Origin: Aquanectria penicillioides
Lineage: Eukaryota; Ascomycota; Sordariomycetes; Hypocreales; Nectriaceae
Direction: 5' to 3'
DNA length: 64,000 nt
Assembly: GCA_003415625.1 (NCBI GenBank)
Contig: PYIU01000001.1
Span: 2,356,001-2,420,000 of the forward strand
The position numbers were made by a program, and so were the translations under genes. Shown here one piece after another: positions 11,957 through 24,301 of this stretch. The notes under the pieces are model-generated. The model searched no databases, was not told the origin of the DNA, and saw nothing but the letters and a program-made list of their open reading frames with translations. Within the stretch, counting starts at the first letter, position 1. Each line of letters opens with the position of its first letter.

Positions 11957-13811
11957 ATGGCCTCTGCTGCCCACGCCCACGCGTCAGGGCTCCAGGCCTT
12001 CTTGGCGCCTTTGATGGCAAATCCAATTGCCTTGATTGTCGGATTGCCCGTCCTCGCCGTCCTCCTCTGGTATATTGTACCTCTCTTCACGTCTCCGCTT
12101 CGCAGATATCCAGGTCCTTTGCTTGCGTGTAAGTTGCATTGGTTTCATGGCACGTCTCTCTGCGCTCTCGTGCATTGCGTTGATGTACCCAGCCGCCACC
12201 AACTATTGGCGAATGTACCATGCCTACGGTGGAGATATGCACCTCGTCACGAAGGCTCTCCATGACAAGTATGGGCCTGTAGTGCGAATGGCACCCAATT
12301 ATATTTCCCTAGACTGTCCTTCATTGATCAAGACCTGTTTCGATATCCATGGCGTGTGGCGCAAGGTGAGAGAGCTCCCAACACTTCAAGTCCAGGTTGC
12401 GCTCGCATGCGGAAATTACTTGGCCGTATCATCATCTATGCGACTACGCAATGGCAGACCCCCGAGTGGCTGACCGGTTATGTGTAGACCGAGTGGCACG
12501 GTGTGTCTGGAGTCAAGGTTGGCAACAAGATTTACTACAACATCTTCAGTGAATGTGATCCCGCCGCCCATGCTCGAATCAAGAAGCCTATTGCCAAGTA
12601 TTGGACGACTAGGGGTGTCTCTGTCATGGAGCCCCACATCGACAGCGTACTGGCTTTCCTCGTAAAGAGGCTTAATGAGTCCTTCGGGGGAGAGAAAGAC
12701 TTGGGCAAGCCCTTCAACTTTGGCGAGTGGGCCATGTTTTGTCAGTCATCATTGACCCAGGCAATTAAATAGCGAAACTAACCCCAGCATAGATGCTTGG
12801 GATGTCGTCGCCAAGAGCACCTGGAGCAAGCGCATCGGATACCTCGAGCATGGTCACGACTTTGATGGCACGCTCGATGCCTCGGAGAGGGCCATGGACT
12901 ATCTTGTTCTCATTGGCATGCAGCCCAAGCTAGATAAGCTCTTTGACAAGAACCCGATCTACCGCATCGGGCCTCCGGCTTTCGGAAACCTCACCCAGAT
13001 TGGCCTTGGCCACCTCATGGCACGACTTACCAGCAAGGACGGCCATGACCCCGCGAAGCCGGACTTTATGGACCGCTACCTGGAGGCCAAGCAGGCGTAT
13101 CCCGAGATTGTCGAGGACAACATCCTGTTGGGTTATCTGCTCGTTAACCTTGCCGCTGGAGCGGACACGACGGCGGTTAGTCTCAAGTCGGTCTTTTACC
13201 TGTGCCTCAAGAATCCACAAGTGTGGAAGCGCCTCCAACATGAGGTCTTGTCTGCCAAGTTCTCCCAAATCCCTGTCCCTTACGCCGAAGCCCGAGCCAT
13301 CCCCTATCTTGAGGCCGTCATCCGTGAATGCCTTCGACTCTACCCAGGTAATTGCTTTGGCCAAGAGCGCTACGTCCCTAAGGGTGGACTCACTCTCCCC
13401 GATGGTTCTGTAGTCCCCGAGGGCACCGCAGTCGGCTTCAACGCTTACATCATCCACCGCAACAAGTCTGTTTGGGGCGAAGACGCCGAAGAGTTCCGAC
13501 CCGAGCGTTGGCTTCAGGGCGAGAACGAGACGGATGACCAATTCATGGAACGACAGCGCCTGATGAATAGCGGCGACCTTTCCTTTGGCGGCGGTAGCCG
13601 AAGGTGTATCGGCATGAACTTGGGCATGATGGAAGTTTACAAGTCTGTTGCGACCCTTATCGCCTACTTTGACTGGGACCTGGCCGATCCCAACAAGGAG
13701 TGGACCATCCACAACAGCATCTTCCCGCGACAGAGCGGCGTGATTCTCAGGATCAAGCGACAAGAGACATTTCAGGCCGCCTTCCGAGATGACTTGGCCT
13801 CGGACGACTAA
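11957..13811 (+). CDS. Cytochrome P450, pisatin-demethylase-like
   Basis: Four exons: 11957-12128, 12193-12365, 12488-12740, 12793-13811. Introns of 64, 122 and 52 bp are GT-AG and in phase, giving 538 aa. An N-terminal membrane anchor (residues about 22-48, ALIVGLPVLAVLLWYIVPLF) is followed by a proline hinge (RRYPGPLLA), as in ER-bound class II P450s. The I-helix oxygen-binding motif is AAGADTTAVS, the K-helix ExxR is EAVIRECLR, PERF-type is FRPERW, and the haem loop is FGGGSRRCIG with Cys471 as thiolate ligand. All catalytic hallmarks are intact. The overall pattern resembles fungal pisatin-demethylase/benzoate-hydroxylase type P450s that act on aromatic or terpenoid compounds; the substrate is unknown. 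It shares its upstream region with the divergent rhodopsin-like gene. Confidence 0.92.
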
Positions 13812-14675
13812 GGCGATCAGAGGGCTGCGAGTTCACACCGAATATGGGGGTGCACTAGCAGAGTTGTTGAGAATTTCATCATGATATTATGATCTATGTT
13901 GGACGCCGATGTACAAGTAAGAGATTTAGTGAGTCTTGAACAATATTATCGTTACATTTCGCTGCTTCCATTCACCAACCATCGTAGCTGTCAGGCAAGG
14001 TGACGATGATGGAGCATTGCTGAGATGGACTCGAACCGATGCATCTCAACAGGCTGTTTGGGAACACACCTATTTACTTATTTTTACATATGTTTGTATG
14101 TATATGAACCATTCCTTATCCTTGAATGAGTCTTTATCGGGGTCATTTTTCATTGTGTCTCATTTTTCTTCCCATCTTCCTTCCTAGTATGCTTTAGGTA
14201 TAAGGGATTGTGTGTTATGCTACTCTGAGCCCTAGATAAGCTGTCCTAGAATTCGCCCATTGTGTTCAGGATCGTGTTGTGGGTGTGATATACTTTATGG
14301 GTCGTACTACCCTCAAGCTCCCTGATTAGGGCTTTTCCCATCGTGACTGCCCTAGACACAAAACTATCATGACTTTTCACAATTGCTCCGCCCCAAATTA
14401 TGTTGCGTCAACCTTATATGTGGTCTTTTTGGATTCGTCTTGCCCACTATCGTCATTTCGTGATGGGGGTGAGGGTCTATGCAATTGGCATGGACACTGG
14501 CCTTGTTCACAGGACCAAAACTCGCCCACCACCATGGTCCTCTGAGCCAATGGTGATTCTGCGTTGAAACTAAAGATTTAAGAAACTTGGGAAGGTTTCT
14601 AATCTCGTGACCGTTCGTATATTTGCCACCTGCCAAGGTTTGACGTCCCAATAACTCGGGCTCCACTCATATATC

Positions 14676-14699
14676 CTCGCATCCTCCTGAGGATGCGAG
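14676..14699. repeat. Perfect inverted repeat, 11-bp arms, 2-nt loop
   Basis: The arm CTCGCATCCTC at 14676-14686 and its exact reverse complement at 14689-14699 are separated by CT. It lies about 275 bp upstream of the proline-rich micro-ORF. It could be a hairpin or a dimeric-protein site; nothing shows which. Confidence 0.85.
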
Positions 14700-14973
14700 C
14701 TATCTTTGAAAGGTGCATTTATTCTAAGCCTTTGGCACTTTTGGGAAAGTTGATTGAATTTATCTTTTCAAATTAGGAGATCTCTTTGAATGTTTCCAAG
14801 TGCGTCTTGGATACCTATACATGAGCCATTGCTGGGTATCCACCACTTCTTCCCCTTCACAACACACACACAGTCAACTAGATATTCCCATCAACTTTAC
14901 ATAAAGAACTCAGTCTCCCTAAAGGATTGTAATCGTCCATTTATCATCACAAAAGTCAAGTTTTCGTGGCAAA

Positions 14974-15117
14974 ATGGACAACCAACCACCTCGACGGCCA
15001 GCACCGTTCCCGCCACTGCCGCCTCCCACTTCAGCTGTCAGACTCCTTCAATCCCATGGGCTCTCAATTGCTCCCCCTACTTCTCTCTTGCCCCCCCCAG
15101 GGCAAATCAGCAAGTGA
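14974..15117 (+). CDS. Possible proline-rich 47-aa micro-protein
   Basis: ATG in a good context (CAAAATGG) opens a 47-codon frame beginning MDNQPPRRPAPFPPLPPP and ending before TGA at 15115. The composition is strongly Pro-rich with Arg. No domain is recognised. It may be a first exon whose splice I cannot identify, or chance. The leader upstream is C/A/T-rich, as fungal 5' leaders often are. Confidence 0.2.
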   Translation: MDNQPPRRPAPFPPLPPPTSAVRLLQSHGLSIAPPTSLLPPPGQISK

Positions 15118-16210
15118 TACGCCAACGACCATACCCACCAGAAAATACGGGATTCCGTCCGCTCTCCCATAGTCAAGCTGGTGAGGGGCGGATTAATCGT
15201 TGGGTCGGTGAGGACTAGCGAATCCCTGCTGTTGTATTTTTTTTTAGTGGTCTTCCTTTTTTGCTAATTTGGATTTTCTTATAATCTCTTTTTTTTCCTA
15301 ATTTAAGCATGATCGGTTCATACTTGGTGCCTAGATTTATCTGAGAATGGAACCTCACATAACATGATCACGCGTTTGATACATGGGTGGCCTTGAGCAG
15401 GTACATCACTCACATTTGACACGACATTCCAAATAACTGAATAGAAGGAAGAAAAAAAAAAGGCCATTTCAAAGGCTATACACCAAATAGAGTGCACTGA
15501 AATTGGGTCAAAAGGCCAAAGCCATACAATAGCAGGGACTCGCTGGTCGTCACTAGCTTTACTGAGAGCTATGGTCGTATGTACGTATGCATCCACCATA
15601 CTTATCACAGCTACCAAGTAGGTACATAATCATCACTTCTCTCCCACATCCTGCAATATCAGCCACAAACTAAAAGTATGGCGTAAAATTTTTCAACTAA
15701 CGGATTGATTTTTTATTCTTTTCGTCACCGTTGAAGTGATGACCGTATACCGGTCAGGATTCGTATAATACATTCAACACTCAACACTCAAAACTTGCGC
15801 CACTCCAAACCCAGAAGTCCTTCGCGTCATTCTTACGCAACAACCTCAAATCGACACCCAAAAACTAGCCGAGAAGTCTACAGCAATCCACTTGAATGGC
15901 TGCACCAATTGCTGATTGGCATTGCTTATTGTTCTCTACTCGGCCCGGGAGGGATATTCTCGACCTTTTTGGCGCTGGCCGTCACCCCCGGCTGGGTGTG
16001 AGTCCTGGTTTTCCCCTGTGCATCTGTATCAACGGAAGGATTTTGGTTCTGTGAGTGATCTGGGAGGACGGGTGTGCGTTTGGCGGGGTCCAGGGAGGTA
16101 GGTTGCCGCCTTGGTGGGGGAATCCTGGACCTTGCACCTCTCTTCGGGAGACGAAGTTCCCTCTTGAGCGGGTCAGCCTCTGTGTCTTCTTCGGGAGAGG
16201 GAGATTCTTT

Positions 16211-17589
16211 CTAGGATTCATCGGTTCCAAGAGTTTCTGAAACAGCTTTACGCCACATTTCAACTCGTTGACGAAGCGAAACACCATCATTATCTTCAGA
16301 TGGTCCAGGAAGCTCTGGCGGATCTGCGGCACCAGACATGGCTGCGGCACACGTAATTGCCCACTGAATGTCAATCACCAGCTTCATTTTGGAAATGTGC
16401 TCCGTTGGACGCCTAACTCTGAGAATGGAGCCAGAAATCAGGGGGTGACCCGTTTTGAGCACAGATATGCCAATGCTGCCAACGTCCTCACATATGTTGC
16501 AACCAGGGTCGCAATCGTGACACTGCTCACCACACGTGTGCTTAATTTCGGAGATTAGATTGGTTTTGGGGTCGCGTTGCCGACTGAGATAGAAATCGGG
16601 TTCTGGTTTGGTCTCGGCGTGTATGTTTCGTGGCATGAATCTTAGCTGGAGCTTAACTTCAGAGAGTCCGTCAGCGACTTGGACGCACCCTTTCCATTTG
16701 AGCGCGAAGAACTTCCGAGTCCAGTAATCATGAACAGTGGGGGTGAAAGCTAACATGTTCCACATTTTGTCAGTGGATCCAAGTCCTGAATAGAGATGGC
16801 GGCGGAGCATCTCAGGATCAGAGCCTCCAAGAATGAATTCCAAAATGGTTGAGTTTGCTTGCATGGCCCGAGAAATGTTCACCGTTTTGTCGTTCCAGGT
16901 AAAGGGTAGGATGTGGCATATTTCTGGTTTGTATAGACCGGTTGCAATGCATACACGATCTTGGTTTTGACAATTCTGTTTTTCGGCTCGATCACGACCA
17001 ATCTCTCCTTTTCCCTCGTTTTTCGTATCGGAAGGCCCAGAGTCCCGTGTTGGTGTCTTAGGCATGGAGGGTCCTGGAGCGGCCTCCTTTCCCTTTACCG
17101 ATCCCTGGTGTCGCTTTTCTCGACTCAATAGACCATCGTCAACCACCCGTTGGTTCAATTTTGATACGTCGGCATCTTTCTTTTCAGTTTTCCCAAAGAC
17201 TAGACAAGTCATATTAGTAAGAGAATTAAGGAAAGTAGTGCAGTTGGCTTACAGAGATTATGCATTCCTTGAATAGCGTCAAGCCAGTGCAGCAGACAGT
17301 CAATATCAATCCGTTCAAGCCGCTGAAGCGCTGTGAGATCCATGAGAAGAAGTTGTGCGAACTGGAGACGAGTGAGCTCCCACTCGGGATCTAAACGAAT
17401 TTGTCGCTGTCCATCTACGAGCTTTTCGATGACATCGACTCTGATCTGCCACTCTACTACGGGAACGAGGTCGACTGGCTCCTCCCATTCCGGATCGGTC
17501 GTGATGAAGTTGTCGAGCATGTTTAGGAGTGAGGGCTGGTTGGCATTGCGGTCCAGGAACTTCTCAAAATTATCTCTGCGTTTGTCCAT
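16211..17589 (-). CDS. Fungal HNH-nuclease-domain protein
   Basis: Two minus-strand exons, 17589-17253 and 17199-16211, with one 53-bp intron whose branch-like TACTAATATGAC is clear. The product is 441 aa. ATG 17589 (MDKRRDNFEKFLDR) is chosen over an in-frame ATG-like start 66 bp upstream, which adds only leader-type residues. The first 110 residues are helical and acidic. A charged low-complexity linker (about 115-190) precedes the HNH core, CIATGLYKPEICHILPFTWN, with the Cys and the His-containing EICHI expected of the fungal HNH_2 family. A Cys-rich patch with CGEQCHDCDPGCNICEDVG follows (about residue 330). Members are widespread in ascomycetes and their biological role is unknown; DNA cleavage is a family inference only. 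Confidence 0.82.
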
Positions 17590-19409
17590 GATGAGAGGGG
17601 TGGTGATACTAAAATGAGGTTGGTGGGTGAAACGTGCTGGTGAGGGAGAGAACAAGTGACAGGAGATAAATGTAAAGAGGCGAAGACACGGCGGAAGAAG
17701 AAGGGGGAAGACCTAGTCCCTGGATTTCGGGGCACCAACCAAAATCACGTCAGGCATTTATAGGTGGCAGGTGGTAGCAGGTGGTGACAGGCAGCCGTCC
17801 ACAGGAGCCAATTTGGTGTGGGCGGGTGCCAGGATGAAAGTACACTAGGTGGATGAAGCGGTCAAAAAATGACACACGAATCTGACGTTAGTTTGCGGTA
17901 CCAAGGTGGTGAATTAATTCAATCTAAAATGGGCGTTGAACTAGTCGTTTGTGCGAGCCACCGTCATTATGAGAGGCACAAACTTGGGATTGCGTTCTTA
18001 AAAGCTTGGCCTGATGCACGACGAAAACTTTAGTGAGCCCTGTCCATTGAACACCAGACAGCATAGTCCAAAGCGCAAGGTCAGTGTGTGATGCAAGCGC
18101 ATAGTAAGCAATCTCTAGTTGCATTGATGATACGAGTAGCGAGCTTGGATACAGCTGATGAGCTTCTTCACACGTCCCTGCCACTTCGGTTCTCACAATC
18201 TCTCCATCATCAGCTCTTGCGTTGATTGGGATGACAAAGCTGATGGGCGAGGATCCCAGGACTAAAGCAAACGGCCGACAACGCTGGCAGTACCCTGATG
18301 GCCGTGGTTGGCTATCTATTCTTGCCTTTCTAAATACTTCGAGTAAATTAACAAGCGACACTTGTTAAAGGCTATGGGAGTGGAAACATCAGAGAGTTTA
18401 CGTCCCTATAATCGTACTGGTTACCTGTGTAGTGTGATCCTGTGTTGGGTATTCTACGTGCAATGATAACGAGACTGGCTGCTTACGATTCAGGATGGAA
18501 TAGTAGTAGTGGAGGTAGACAGTCCAAGTTAATAATCTAATTACCGTGACAGCAGATACTAAATACATAGACATCGAGGTTCCGACGCACCCTCCTTTAC
18601 CAAGCGCCAAGCACTCGAACGTAATCTTGTAGTTCGAAAGCCCGTTCGCTTATTGCACTAGCGAATAAGCCATGATTAGCCACGGCATGCTCAATGGTTT
18701 CACATCTACAAAATCCATTATTATCCAACGCAGGAACTCAGTCGTGCTAGGTTTGGTGGTAGCTTTGATCCAGCGTGAAAATAGAGACCCAAACTAGGTC
18801 GCGTTGCAGGGTGAACTTAGGGGATGCCAAAAGACCTTGAGCTTCCAAAAGATGAACAGGGTACACGTCCTGATAACTGGTATTCAATCATAATCTCAGC
18901 GGAGAAGCGACCAGAAGGGGAATTTGCCCCAGGAAGGATATGGCAAGTAATTGGAATCTATCTTCTGGTCATAGAAAGGGTGCTACATAAGGACTGAGTT
19001 TTCGATAGGTACCATGTCCTTCTCAGTTCCAAATTCTCGTAAACAAAAACCCCTCTCTAAAACCAACCATTCACAGCCTTTTGGATCCCTCGTGAACCAA
19101 TCCCCAATGCTAGTCTACATTCCCTCTTCGTCACGGCTGGGATTACACCGTGCCGAATTACGGCCCCTCCATCCAGAGTGGGGCCGACGTAGGCCCTAAG
19201 TTCAACGGCCGCTTATCAGCTTATCAGCCAGCGTCTGCGCGCCCGCCTTCACGTCACCCCTCCATCCTCCATCAGCCCTCAATCCCCCCGCCGCCATATT
19301 CGTTGGGCTTCAACTTCACAACGCTGTGCAGTTTTATACCTTGCGGCAGCTCACCTCGGATCGTAACGGTCAAGATTATTTCTCGAGGGCCTATCCACCA
19401 ATAGAAACC
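17590..19409. other. Spacer between HNH gene and nicotinamidase
   Basis: About 1.8 kb between divergent genes. GGTGGCAGGTGG-type short repeats occur near 17763-17790. One coding-looking but start-less open stretch (17924-18361, minus) is listed separately. Around 18649-18671 there is a 7-bp-arm hairpin (GCTTATT/AATAAGC). Nothing else is supportable. Confidence 0.5.
17924..18361 (-). pseudogene. Start-less open stretch, possible gene relic or exon
   Basis: 145 codons open between stops on the minus strand with protein-like composition, for example FVIPINARADDGEIV and LEIAYYALASHTDLALWTML. There is no ATG at its beginning, and I find no convincing partner exon. I do not recognise a family. It could be an exon of an unannotated gene, a decayed fragment, or chance. 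Confidence 0.25.
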
Positions 19410-20363
19410 ATGGCAAATGAAGCCTTCAAACCCGCCCTGATTGTCGTCGACTTCCAGGAGGACTTTTGCCCTCCGGTGAGTTGGTCTTTCACTCTGCTCT
19501 ACTCCAGCCGTGGCCTATGAGATGGGGGACTGCAATTGAGATGCTCCATATCCATGAAAATCTCATATTCATCCATTCATATAAGGCGATTGCGCCTTTG
19601 GTTTCTTTTGCCTTCTACTGCCCTTCCCTCGTTCCCTCGCTGCGAGCTAGATCTGAGACTCACTCATCTTACATCACATCCCATCTCAACACCATCGCCA
19701 ATTCTATGCCCCTGATATCGCGCTAACAAACCCAACCCACTCCTCCAGAACGGCTCCCTTGCCGTCGCCGAAGGCCGCGACATCGCCCCGGCCATCAACA
19801 CCCTGCTCGCCCTCCCCTTCGCCCTCAAGCTCGCCACCAAGGACTTCCACCCACCCAACCACATCTCCTTCGCCGTAAACCACCCCTCGGCCACGCCCTA
19901 CGTCTCCACCACCACCGTCGTCCACCCGTCCGACCCCGAGAGCTTCTACGACACCACCCTGTGGCCCGTCCACTGCGTCCAGGGCTCCCCCGGCGCCGAC
20001 CTCGTCCCGGAGCTCGACGTCGCCCGCCTCGATGCCGTCATCGAAAAGGGGCAGGACCCCCGGGTCGAGATGTACTCGGCCTTTTACGACCCCTTTCACG
20101 TGAGCGACAGCGGCCTGGCAGCTCTGCTCCGCGAGGCCGCCGTCACTGATGTCTTTGTGGTTGGGCTTGCGAGCGACTTTTGCGTCAAGGCCACGGCCGA
20201 GCATGCTGTCGACGAGGGATATCGCACCTTCATCGTGAACGAGGGAACCCGGCCTGTTCTGCCCGACAAGTGGGCCGAGCGCAAGAAGGAGATGGAGACC
20301 AAGGGCATCAATTTCACATCAATCGACGGTGACCAAGTGGCTCGTCTAAAGGCATCATCATGA
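19410..20363 (+). CDS. PNC1: Nicotinamidase (Pnc1 type, isochorismatase fold)
   Basis: Two exons, 19410-19475 and 19749-20363, give 226 aa. The 273-bp intron is long for this window, but both splice sites are canonical and the junction falls inside the family motif DFQEDFCPP/NGSLAV. Catalytic residues match yeast Pnc1 closely: Asp14 in IVVDFQEDF, Lys122 in VIEKGQDP, and nucleophile Cys167 in GLASDFCVKAT. Metal ligands Asp54 and His56 (TKDFHPPNH) and His97 (LWPVHCVQGS) are present. The enzyme hydrolyses nicotinamide to nicotinate and ammonia in NAD+ salvage and, in yeast, relieves nicotinamide inhibition of sirtuins. The gene is convergent with HMG-CoA reductase. A (CAAA)5 run follows the stop immediately. 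Confidence 0.92.
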
Positions 20364-20680
20364 ACAAACAAACAAACAAACAAGATCAAGGAAACGCTAA
20401 TATGTTTAACTGACAAAGGATTATATATGGATTTTTTCAAAGCGGGTATTCCTATCCGACTCCCACTTGTTTCTGTGTATTTATATCTTGTGTACCTCGT
20501 TACACCTAGTGTTGTTCCCTTTTCAGAATGTCCCAAAATGCGAAACTCCATGCTGAATCCCTACCACTGAAACCTGTCCACTATGCTCCACGTCTATTGT
20601 GTTTCTTTTCTTCCCATTTACGTCCCCTTGCTTCCGTGCTTGACACGTTATCAAGCAATGCAATTACAAATGACCTCTAT
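20364..20680. other. Convergent 3' spacer with (CAAA)n
   Basis: 317 bp between the stops of PNC1 and HMG-CoA reductase. It begins with (ACAA)5-type sequence at 20364-20383 directly after the PNC1 stop, then AT-rich sequence expected of two 3' UTRs. Confidence 0.6.
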
Positions 20681-23600
20681 TTACCGCTTGGACCTCTGGA
20701 TAGCCGCAGCGCTCATCGATGTCGTCGACGCAGAGCGCTCCTTGGCGTTCGTCATGGCCAGCGATGCGGGAGTCATGGAAGGAGGAGCGGGAGTAGTCGA
20801 GCGCGAGTTGGCGGCGCTTCGGTTGTGCTGCATGTGGGCTCGGACAAGGTGACCGGCAGCCAGGGCACTGCAGAGAGACAGCTCACCAGCCAGGACGGCG
20901 GCAGCAATGATGCGGGCAAGGCGGCGGGCATTGTCTCCGGGGTTTGTGGGGTGAGAGCCTCGGACGCCAAGCATGTCGAGCATGGCGCTCTGGGGCTCGA
21001 GAATGGTACCACCACCAAGAGTTCCAACCTCCAGCGAGGGCATCGAGACGGAGATCTGAAGAGCTCCATTGAGGCTGAGAAAAGAGAAATGTTAGCAAAG
21101 ATGTACCAGAGAATTCGTGAATCCACAAACTTACTTCTTCATAATGGTGATGCAGTTGGCGCTCTCGACAACCTGAGCAGGGTCCTGACCAGTAGCCAGG
21201 AAGATAGCGGCAACCATGTTGGCGGCATGGGCGTTGAATCCACCAACCGAGGCAGCCATGGCAGATCCAATCAAGTTCTTCGAGATGTTGAGCTCGACCA
21301 GGGAGTCGACGTCACTCTTGAGCACACTCTTGACAACGTCACCAGGAATGATGGCCTCAGCGACAACACCCTTTCCTCGTCCGTCAATCCAGTTGAGGGC
21401 GGCGGGCTTCTTGTCGATACAGTAGTTACCAGAGACAGACACGATCTGCATGTCCTCGAATCCTCCTTCAGTGACCATGATGTTGAGAGCGTGCTCGACA
21501 CCCTTGGAAATCATGTTCATACCCATGGCGTCACCAGTGGTGGTCTTGAATCGGATGTACAGGTTGGTACCGGCGAGAGCAGTCTTCATGGACTGGAGTC
21601 GGGCGAATCGGCTGGTCGAGTCAAAGGCCTTCTTCATAACGGTCTGACCGGTTTCCGAGTCCAACCAGAGCTTGGCGGCACCGGCTCGCTCCAGGGTCTC
21701 AAAGGTAACGCAAGGGCCACGAGTCATACCGTCAGCAGTAAGAACAGTCACGGCACCACCACCAGAGTTGATGGCCTTGCAACCTCGACTAGCGCTGGCA
21801 ACCAAGACACCTTCGGTCGTAGCCATGGGAATGAAGTAGCTCTGTCCGTCAATGACGAGGGGTCCGGCAACACCAACGGGGAGGGGCAGGTAACCAATGA
21901 CGTTCTCGCAGCATGCACCAAAGACGCGTTCCCAGTTGTAGTTCTCATAGGGCAGCTTGGATCGCTCCAGGACGTGGGTGAGTTGAGAGGTAGCCTTGGT
22001 ACGGGAAATGATGGTTCGGCGGATCTTGACGGCGCGGGTAAAGTCCTTGAGAGTCTTTTCCAGAGCATAGCCAGGGATTTTACCACGCATAGACAGAGAT
22101 ACAACCTCCTCATCGCTCATCTCAGGAGTGCGGCCCTCGGAAAGAAGCCTCTCGAGCTCCGCGTTGGGTCGGTTAGGGGCAGTGGAGGGTCGGGCCTTGG
22201 TCATCTGAAGAATCTCGACCTCATCGTCGGTAGCGGCAGGGGTGCTAGGCTGAGTCTGCTGAGGAGTAGGAGGGACGTACTCGCCAAGGGGAAGGGTAGC
22301 GGCACCGGTATCGTTGAATCGCTGGGCGCGGGCGAGCTCACTTCGGTCAATGGGCTGCTCGGGGACGTTGGGATCCTTGATACCCCAGCGAGCAACGTTG
22401 AAGAGGTAACCATTCAAGCCAACGCTGAGGGCCAGGGCAACGATAATCCACTTGGACAGAACAGGATCCTCCAGACTCTTGAGCAGGCCACCAACAACAC
22501 GACCGCCGACGCCGTATCCGTGGAACTGAGAAAAGCCATCGTGCAGATCGGGACCGTTTCCGCTGAGGGCAGATCCAAGCGCGTAATGGACGGAAGGGTA
22601 CTCGAGCTCGTACTTGATGGGGGCGAGGATGGTGACCATGGCGGGACGGTTGTTGGCCTTGGCAGTGGCCAGGATGGCGTCCAAGCCGTTGGAGGCGACC
22701 TTGAAGGGATCGACAGTCATGGGAGACACGAGACCAGCAAGGCTGCTGGCCCAGGATCGGATGTTGGAGAGGGAGCTGGGGTTGCGGAACGGAATCGAGC
22801 ACAGGTTAATGATGTTCACGAGGACGAAACCAAGAACCATGAGGACCTTGAACTTGGGAATGCTGCTGCTCTTGCGGCCGAAGATGGAGTTGTCTTTGTC
22901 GCCGCCGTTGACGCCGGGCCAGCCATCATCGCTGTTGGCGACATTCTCGGCGACGCGATGGCTCACGCCATCGTCCTCCAGGGCCATGCGCATGTCGACC
23001 TGGCGCTTGATGCGGTTAATCTCAAGCTTGATGCTGAGAATGGCCGTGTAGAAGGTGAAGAGGAGGACACAGTCGAAGAACAGGACCCAGGCGGCTAGGA
23101 AACAAAAGTGCTGCAGACCACCCTGAACGCCAGAGGCGGCGCCCAGAACCAGGATAATGATCTCAAGGGCATAATCGCGGGCGATTTCGAAACCCTTGTC
23201 CTTGATAGCGGCCTGGACAGCGTATTGGATAACGTTCTCGGTGCTTCGGTCGGGGGATCGCTTGCCGGACTTGGAGCTCTTGATCTGGGCTCGTCGGTGC
23301 TCAACAGCATGCGACATGACGGCGCGCGTCAGAACAATGTTCTTCTCGAAGCCAATGGTGACAACAAGGAAGGGAAGTCCCTCAGACAGGAGAATGACGC
23401 TGATGGGGACACCCAGCTTGGTGGTGACAGCCAGACCGAAAAGGAAAGCGAAGATGGACGAGAAGAGGGCGCAGATGCCCAGCCAGAACTTGGAGCCCAG
23501 GCGGCGCATGGAGAGGAAGAGGGAGACAAAGGTTAGGTGCATGGCGATGTAGCCGAGCAGCATGATGACGATGTCGAGGGTCTCGGCGTTCTTGAGAAGG

Positions 23601-24301
23601 TCGAGGAACTCGGTCCAAGCGTTCTTGGCCCACTGAATGACTGTGTTGCGTGTATTGACCTTGGCAGCCTTCATGATCCATGTCTTCTTCTCGCGACCGT
23701 GGGACGTCTCGATCTCCTCGGCGTCCTCGCTGGGAATCTCCTGGGTGGCGGAGAGGAACTCGGGGCCCTCGGCGTAAGGGAGGGCATAAGCGAGAATGCT
23801 CTCCTGAGAGTAGGCCGTGAAGGAGTTCTCAGTGGAAGGCAGGGGGGTGATTGAGAGGTTCTGGGGGATGGGGACGTGGTGCGAGCCTGGAGCGGTGCTG
23901 GGCGAGTCGGTCGAGAGGGTGTCGGGGAAGACGAGGGTCAAGAGGGCGAGGTGGTCGGCTTCGGCGGCGACGGCAGCATCCTGCTCGACGCTCTGCCACT
24001 TCCAGGCGGTCTCGGGGTTGGCGATGAGGACTCGGCTGCCCTCGACGAGGGACGACCAGTCGGCCTTGCCTACGGCGGCGCCGTCGACATTGATGTTGAA
24101 GAAGTTCTCCTGTAGGAAACCGACGTAGGAGGTGCTCGCGAGGACGGCGACGGTGACGACAGTGTGGATGGGGTGAGAGCAGGCGAGGCGCGCGAGGAAC
24201 TGCACGAGGGGAGTGAGTCGCTTAGAGGCCCACGACGGGGTGGTGTTTGGGGCCGCTGCGGTTTCGCCGCGGAAGCGGCTCGGCAGGAAGGACGATGCCA
24301 T
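20681..24301 (-). CDS. HMG1: 3-hydroxy-3-methylglutaryl-CoA reductase
   Basis: Two minus-strand exons, 24301-21135 and 21074-20681. The 60-bp intron (with a TGCTAAC branch sequence) joins IMK to [18 protein letters not shown], giving 1186 aa, full length for fungal HMGR. The frame is open upstream to 24547, but ATG 24301 ([10 protein letters not shown]) is the usual-looking start. The N-terminal half has one membrane span near residue 50 and a multi-span sterol-sensing-type region (about 230-460, including [16 protein letters not shown]). The catalytic half (about 760-1140) shows [41 protein letters not shown] (Asp about 924), and [10 protein letters not shown] with the catalytic His-bearing tail ([14 protein letters not shown]). 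It makes mevalonate from HMG-CoA with NADPH in the ER, the committed step to ergosterol and terpenoids. No terpene cyclase is nearby, so it is probably the primary-metabolism copy. Confidence 0.95.

Larger units (their letters stand above)
13812..16210. other. Spacer with a possible micro-ORF and a perfect palindrome
   Basis: About 2.4 kb between the convergent P450 and HNH genes. It is moderately AT-rich. It holds an 11-bp-arm inverted repeat (14676-14699) and a short proline-rich open frame (14974-15117). A minus-strand match to a tRNA B box near 14026-14036 lacks a pairing T-stem and acceptor stem, so I do not call a tRNA. Confidence 0.5.

Noticed and set aside
2584..13811. A complete secondary-metabolite cluster
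   Set aside because: Only an O-methyltransferase and a P450 are present. No polyketide synthase, peptide synthetase, terpene cyclase, cluster transcription factor or transporter is visible in the window.
14018..14052. tRNA-like B box (GGTTCGAGTCC) on the minus strand
   Set aside because: The flanking T-stem does not pair beyond two base pairs, and no matching acceptor stem or A box lies at the right distance.
20528..23098. An 856-codon plus-strand open frame antisense to HMG-CoA reductase
   Set aside because: It mirrors the strong codon bias of the HMGR exon on the other strand, is very rich in Gly, Val, Asp and Ser, and shows no motif. It is a shadow frame.
20681..24301. HMGR as a resistance copy of a statin-type cluster
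   Set aside because: No statin polyketide synthase or accessory gene is near, and the protein has an ordinary full-length layout, so a primary-metabolism copy is simpler.
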